64,000 nucleotides of DNA, taken from assembly GCA_903857255.1 (NCBI GenBank), contig CAIODY010000047.1, forward strand, positions 1-64,000, written 5' to 3'. A program made the translations under genes and the position numbers. This stretch comes from an uncultured bacterium (GTDB taxonomy: Bacteria; Bacteroidota; Bacteroidia; Chitinophagales; CAIODY01). Below are positions 60,047-64,000 of the stretch, in pieces (within the stretch, counting starts at the first letter, position 1; the number at the start of each line of letters is the position of its first letter). Below the pieces are notes generated by a model. It was given only the letters and a program-made list of their open reading frames with translations. It ran no database searches and was not told the origin of the DNA.

Positions 60047-63000
60047 ATGAAAAAAATATTTTTACTCTTTTTCCTTATTTCGATAGTGATAATTGTTAAG
60101 GCGCAATCTTCTTTTTGCCCACCCAATATTGATTTTGAACAGGGAAACCTAAATCATTGGATTTGCAATGTAGGCAGTTGTGCCACAAATACTGTAAATA
60201 CATCAATGCCGCCAATTCTTACCTATCCTGGTACTCCGACAGGACCTAACAGTGTGCAGCATGTGATTAGAACGAGTGGAACTGATTATTATGGAGGCTT
60301 TCCAGTTGTTAATCCAATTACTGGAAATACCTACTCTTTGCAATTAGGGGATACATTGGAAACTGCTCTTAACGTATGTGCTCGGGCTGTTTATGCTGTG
60401 CATGTTCCTGCTAATGCTAATAATTTTTCTTTACAATATTATTATGCTATTGTTTTGGAAAATTCTACTTATCACACCGCAAACGAACAACCATATTTTC
60501 ATGCACAAGTATTTGATTCTGCAAATAATAGTGTAATTATTCAATGCGCTAGCTATACTTTCGTTCAACCTCAAAGTGGCGCATTACCAGGATTTACTGC
60601 TTCAATTCATTTAGATAAGAATAATGGAGATACGATTTATTATAAATCATGGACTCCTTCTACAATAAGTCTGAATGGATTGGCTGGGCATACTGTTTAT
60701 ATACAATTTGATGCAAGTGATTGTACTGGTGGGGCGCATTCTGGTTATGCCTATATTGACTTTGCAACAGCTTGTCAGTTGCCGGTTATCGTTCAAGGCT
60801 ATTGTCCAGGTTCGCCAACTGCTGGTTTGTATGGTCCCAATGGGTTTCAAACTTACAAATGGTATGATTCAACAAGAACAACCTTGTTAAGTACAACACA
60901 AACATATACCATAAACCCAGCACCAACAGATACGACCAAATATATTTTGGTGGTTTTGCCTTATCAGGGCTTTGGCTGTCCTGATACGATGACAACTTAT
61001 TTAACGGCACAACCTAAACCAATTTCTAATTTTGGTTATCCTGACCATTATTGTGCTGGAAGTATTATTCATTTTAGAGACAGCTCCATTTCGCTTACAC
61101 CTGGCACTTACATTAATCACTGGAAATGGGATTTTGGCGACCCAAGTGCAGGGGTCGGGAATCCGAATACCGATACTACCCAAAATCCGTCGCATGTGTA
61201 TAATAATCTGGGGACTTATACCGCTTGTTTGGTGGTAGAATCGAGTATTAGTTGTGAATCGGATACACAATGCTATCAAATTCATATTGATAGATTACAG
61301 CCACCATTGCCAATTTTATTCACTAAAAATAATATATGTGGTACTACAGATACTACTACTATATGGACATCTGTGGCTTCTATACCTAATGCAACTTACA
61401 CTTGGACTATTAGTGGTGGAACATTGGTAAGCGGTAGTTTGAGTTCTATATCTACGCCTTTGGTTGTAAAATGGAACTCATCAGGTTCTAAATTAATTAG
61501 TTTGACGGCGGCACCGCCAATTGGTGATGATACAGATTGTTGGGTGCATAATCAAATTACAATCAATGTAAAAGGTATTTATCCTTCCGTATTTTTAACT
61601 GGGAATGATTCAATTTGTTTAAATCAAAACACAACAGTTACAACATCTGGCAGACCAAGTACTTGTGGTGCTTCTTCTATTGTTTGCTCAAATCCTCTTA
61701 CTTATTCGGTTGGTTCAAATAATGCTGGTAGTACATCTATTCCTACACCGTTTTATGGGCTTTGGACACAAAGTAAATTTCAAATGATTGTCTTAGCAAG
61801 TGAATTAACGAGTTTGGGTTTTCAAGGTGGTCCAATATCAGAAATTGCATGGAATGTAATTTCTAAGAATAGTTCTCAAGGAACTCAAACTGGTTGCAAT
61901 GGAAATGGTCAATACGCTGGCTTCACTATAAACATGGCTTGTGTGCCTTACAATTCTATTTTCCATGGAACTGGAAGCGACTCATTAGATGTAACAACAC
62001 CACTAACTACAGTTTATACCACTACTGCATATAACACTACATCTGGGATAAATAATTTTGTTTTACAAACTCCTTATAATTGGGATGGCGTTAGTAACTT
62101 GTTAATTCAAACTTGTTATAACGCAGGGTCTGTGTGTTACACATCTAACGATTATGTTGCTTCTTCTACTGTTGCCTCAATTGCTGCTGCAAATGGAGTT
62201 CCAGCAAGTGTTAATTTAGCAGCATACGCATATTCTGACCAATCAATAGGCTGTGACCCAAATTATCCTTACAGTTCAAGCAATGGTACTTCAGGTTTTC
62301 TAGGATATTATACTGCAAATAGACCAGATGTTATTTTAAAAGCTTGCAGTGGCAATATTCCAAACACAACAACTTTCTCTTGGACATCAACACCTGCAGG
62401 ATATAATTCGGCTCAAACCAATATTACAGTTTCTCCAACGGTAACTACAACCTATCATTTGGTAGCAAATGATAATGGCTGTATTACACCTGATTCGTTT
62501 AAAGTAACTGTATTAACTGTCAACACAGTTAATGCTGGGTTAGACACTACCATTTGCCCAGGCAAGCATATTGTGTTACATGCTTCAGCTACTGGACCTC
62601 CGCCGACTACGCCTGTTCCTTGCTCTACAAATACAACTGGTGGTTGCAGTGGAGCTACTTTGACTGCTCAAGTTGGAACAGGTACGAATACATCAAATGC
62701 TTATTCACCGTTCAATTATAATTACGGCAATTCGAGGGTGGCTATGAGATATTCTGCTGCAAGCTTGCAAGCTGCTTTGGGCGCAGGACCTAAGATAATT
62801 AATCAATTGCAATTCAACGTAACTAACCATCAAAATACATATCCTTACCCAGGTTTTACAGTTAAAATCAGTTGTGTTAATCCTAATGCAGTTTATTGGG
62901 GTGCATCTTCAAATACTTTCCCAACAAATGGTTATGTAGTTTATACTACACCAAATTATACAATGTCGGCAGGTAATGGCTGGAAAACAATTCCATTTAC

Positions 63001-64000
63001 TTCGTCCTATAATTGGGATGGACAAAGTGATTTAATTGTTGAGGTTTGTTATTCAAGTACTTTATTTTCAAGCATTGATGTTGTTCAACAGACTACTACC
63101 GCAAATAATTGTGTATTATATGCTGGTAATGGAACTACACCAGCAGGTTGTAATATTACAACAGGAACTACGAGTACCTTATTGCCGAATATTAAATTAG
63201 GTTATTGTAATTATCCGATTATAGTAGGTGGTTATAATTTTCACTGGACTGCTATTCCAAGTTCACCAAATCCTTTTATTTCAACTGCTGATACAGCAAC
63301 ACCAATAGTTGCACCATTTGTTACTACTAAGTTTTATGTTACATTATTAGGAACAACTTCTTGCCCTGTATCTGATACTGTAATTGTTAATGCTGGAGCA
63401 TCTTACTCATCAGTTCATTCAAAGAATGATACAGTATGCGTAGGTACGAAAGTAAAATTAACTTCTAATTCATCATCTGCCTTACACCAAATTGTTGCTT
63501 GGCAATGGACAAGTTTACATGGTAATCCAATTGCTTGTTCAACTTGTGATACAGCAACAGTAACGGTGAATGGAAAAGATACCATTTTGGTCATCATATC
63601 TGATGCTTTAGGTTGTTCAAAATTAGATACGATTGCTTTGGATACTTTCCGAACTCCAATTGCTTCTTTTATTTTAGATAAATATACCGAATGTAGTGGT
63701 TTGAAAGTAATTGCTACCTCTACATCAACTACAAATTCTTTTGGCGGCGCAGTTACTTATACTTGGAATTTTAATAATCCTAATTATTTTGGAGCTAATT
63801 CAACCAATAGTATTGATACGGCTTCATGGATAAATACAAGTACAACGCCATTAGTGAAAACTATAACGTTAAAAGTAACGCAAGATGGTTGTACATCACC
63901 TACATTTGGTTCGCAAGATACCATTCACATGATTCCAATTGCACTTATCACAGCAAGCCTTAACGAGGTTTGTTCTGGAATTACTTTGAGTGAAAGTTCT
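60047..64000 (+). CDS. T9SS adhesin-like protein 3 (3' end outside window)
   Basis: The frame is open from ATG 60047 to the window end (1318 complete codons, no stop). Signal peptide (IFLLFFLISIVIIVKA), then the shared module FCPPNIDFEQGNLNHW, GGFPVVNP, YSLQLGDTLE, DCTGGAHSGYAYIDF, GYCPG. A PKD domain follows (HWKWDFGDPS, TTQNPSHVYNN, at about residues 360-385). Two copies of the roughly 200-residue beta-sandwich come next, with YNWDGVSNLLIQTCYN (about nt 61660-62360) and YNWDGQSDLIVEVCYS (about nt 62615-63225), then Ig-like segments. A CHU_C or type A tail is expected beyond the edge but not seen. Confidence 0.8.
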   Translation, partial: MKKIFLLFFLISIVIIVKAQSSFCPPNIDFEQGNLNHWICNVGSCATNTVNTSMPPILTYPGTPTGPNSVQHVIRTSGTDYYGGFPVVNPITGNTYSLQLGDTLETALNVCARAVYAVHVPANANNFSLQYYYAIVLENSTYHTANEQPYFHAQVFDSANNSVIIQCASYTFVQPQSGALPGFTASIHLDKNNGDTIYYKSWTPSTISLNGLAGHTVYIQFDASDCTGGAHSGYAYIDFATACQLPVIVQGYCPGSPTAGLYGPNGFQTYKWYDSTRTTLLSTTQTYTINPAPTDTTKYILVVLPYQGFGCPDTMTTYLTAQPKPISNFGYPDHYCAGSIIHFRDSSISLTPGTYINHWKWDFGDPSAGVGNPNTDTTQNPSHVYNNLGTYTACLVVESSISCESDTQCYQIHIDRLQPPLPILFTKNNICGTTDTTTIWTSVASIPNATYTWTISGGTLVSGSLSSISTPLVVKWNSSGSKLISLTAAPPIGDDTDCWVHNQITINVKGIYPSVFLTGNDSICLNQNTTVTTSGRPSTCGASSIVCSNPLTYSVGSNNAGSTSIPTPFYGLWTQSKFQMIVLASELTSLGFQGGPISEIAWNVISKNSSQGTQTGCNGNGQYAGFTINMACVPYNSIFHGTGSDSLDVTTPLTTVYTTTAYNTTSGINNFVLQTPYNWDGVSNLLIQTCYNAGSVCYTSNDYVASSTVASIAAANGVPASVNLAAYAYSDQSIGCDPNYPYSSSNGTSGFLGYYTANRPDVILKACSGNIPNTTTFSWTSTPAGYNSAQTNITVSPTVTTTYHLVANDNGCITPDSFKVTVLTVNTVNAGLDTTICPGKHIVLHASATGPPPTTPVPCSTNTTGGCSGATLTAQVGTGTNTSNAYSPFNYNYGNSRVAMRYSAASLQAALGAGPKIINQLQFNVTNHQNTYPYPGFTVKISCVNPNAVYWGASSNTFPTNGYVVYTTPNYTMSAGNGWKTIPFTSSYNWDGQSDLIVEVCYSSTLFSSIDVVQQTTTANNCVLYAGNGTTPAGCNITTGTTSTLLPNIKLGYCNYPIIVGGYNFHWTAIPSSPNPFISTADTATPIVAPFVTTKFYVTLLGTTSCPVSDTVIVNAGASYSSVHSKNDTVCVGTKVKLTSNSSSALHQIVAWQWTSLHGNPIACSTCDTATVTVNGKDTILVIISDALGCSKLDTIALDTFRTPIASFILDKYTECSGLKVIATSTSTTNSFGGAVTYTWNFNNPNYFGANSTNSIDTASWINTSTTPLVKTITLKVTQDGCTSPTFGSQDTIHMIPIALITASLNEVCSGITLSESS

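Overview
The window looks like a chromosomal segment of an A/T-rich, uncultured-type member of the Bacteroidota (Chitinophagales/Saprospirales-like). Four lines of evidence support this. Many large secreted proteins end in gliding-motility-associated (CHU_C) or type A C-terminal domains of the type IX secretion system (T9SS). Promoter -7 boxes fit the Bacteroidota pattern TAnnTTTG. Shine-Dalgarno sequences are almost absent. Typical Bacteroidota core genes are present. No plasmid, phage or CRISPR locus is visible.

Layout. 1-3000: the 3' end of one Gfo/Idh/MocA oxidoreductase, a second complete one, and a thiolase. 3050-10013: an OmpA/TSP3 outer-membrane protein, a very large bidirectional terminator palindrome, the leftward set rodA-rnc-fabF-acpP, and an S24/LexA-like repressor with palindromic operators. 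10165-16843: a lipoprotein, a PIN toxin plus small antitoxin bracketed by two copies of one broken gene, neuC, a CHU_C protein, an array of about twelve 21-nt repeats, and a NeuD-like acyltransferase. With the oxidoreductases at the start, neuC and neuD suggest a nonulosonate (sialic/legionaminic-type) surface-sugar pathway.

16889-30301: a small RNA-polymerase alpha-CTD-like protein, rnr, an AlkA-type glycosylase, a bacterial expansin with a T9SS tail next to an orphan T9SS tail remnant, an HU/IHF protein, pgk, a DUF2130 protein, tnaA, truB, an M13 peptidase, a methyltransferase and a glycosyltransferase. 30423-41798: tRNA-Ser(GGA) with a tRNA-like fragment behind it, sppA, a lipoprotein hydrolase with prmC, then a leftward run of housekeeping and transport genes (PRiA4-ORF3-like, miaA, BtuF-like, ferredoxin, redoxin, SRPBCC, ABC exporter, PLP desulfhydrase/deaminase-like), a beta-barrel protein and tRNA-Phe(GAA).

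42003-52451: a repetitive tail-fibre-like secreted protein, a one-domain retropepsin-like protease flanked by 31-nt perfect repeats that encode a T9SS tail, a T9SS beta-propeller protein, an ORF6N protein, a DUF885 lipoprotein, a DnaQ-like exonuclease, a dolichol-phosphate-mannose-synthase-like GT2 and a GT9. 52534-64000: the most distinctive locus, three tandem large T9SS adhesin-like proteins that share one N-terminal module. Two 118-residue secreted paralogues of unknown function lie between the first and second. The third adhesin gene runs off the window end.

The main themes are a secreted surface proteome built on T9SS tails, with visible tail duplication and loss, and traces of recombination around small cargo genes (PIN/antitoxin, retropepsin-like protease, expansin). 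All calls come from reading the sequence and recalling family motifs; no database search was run.
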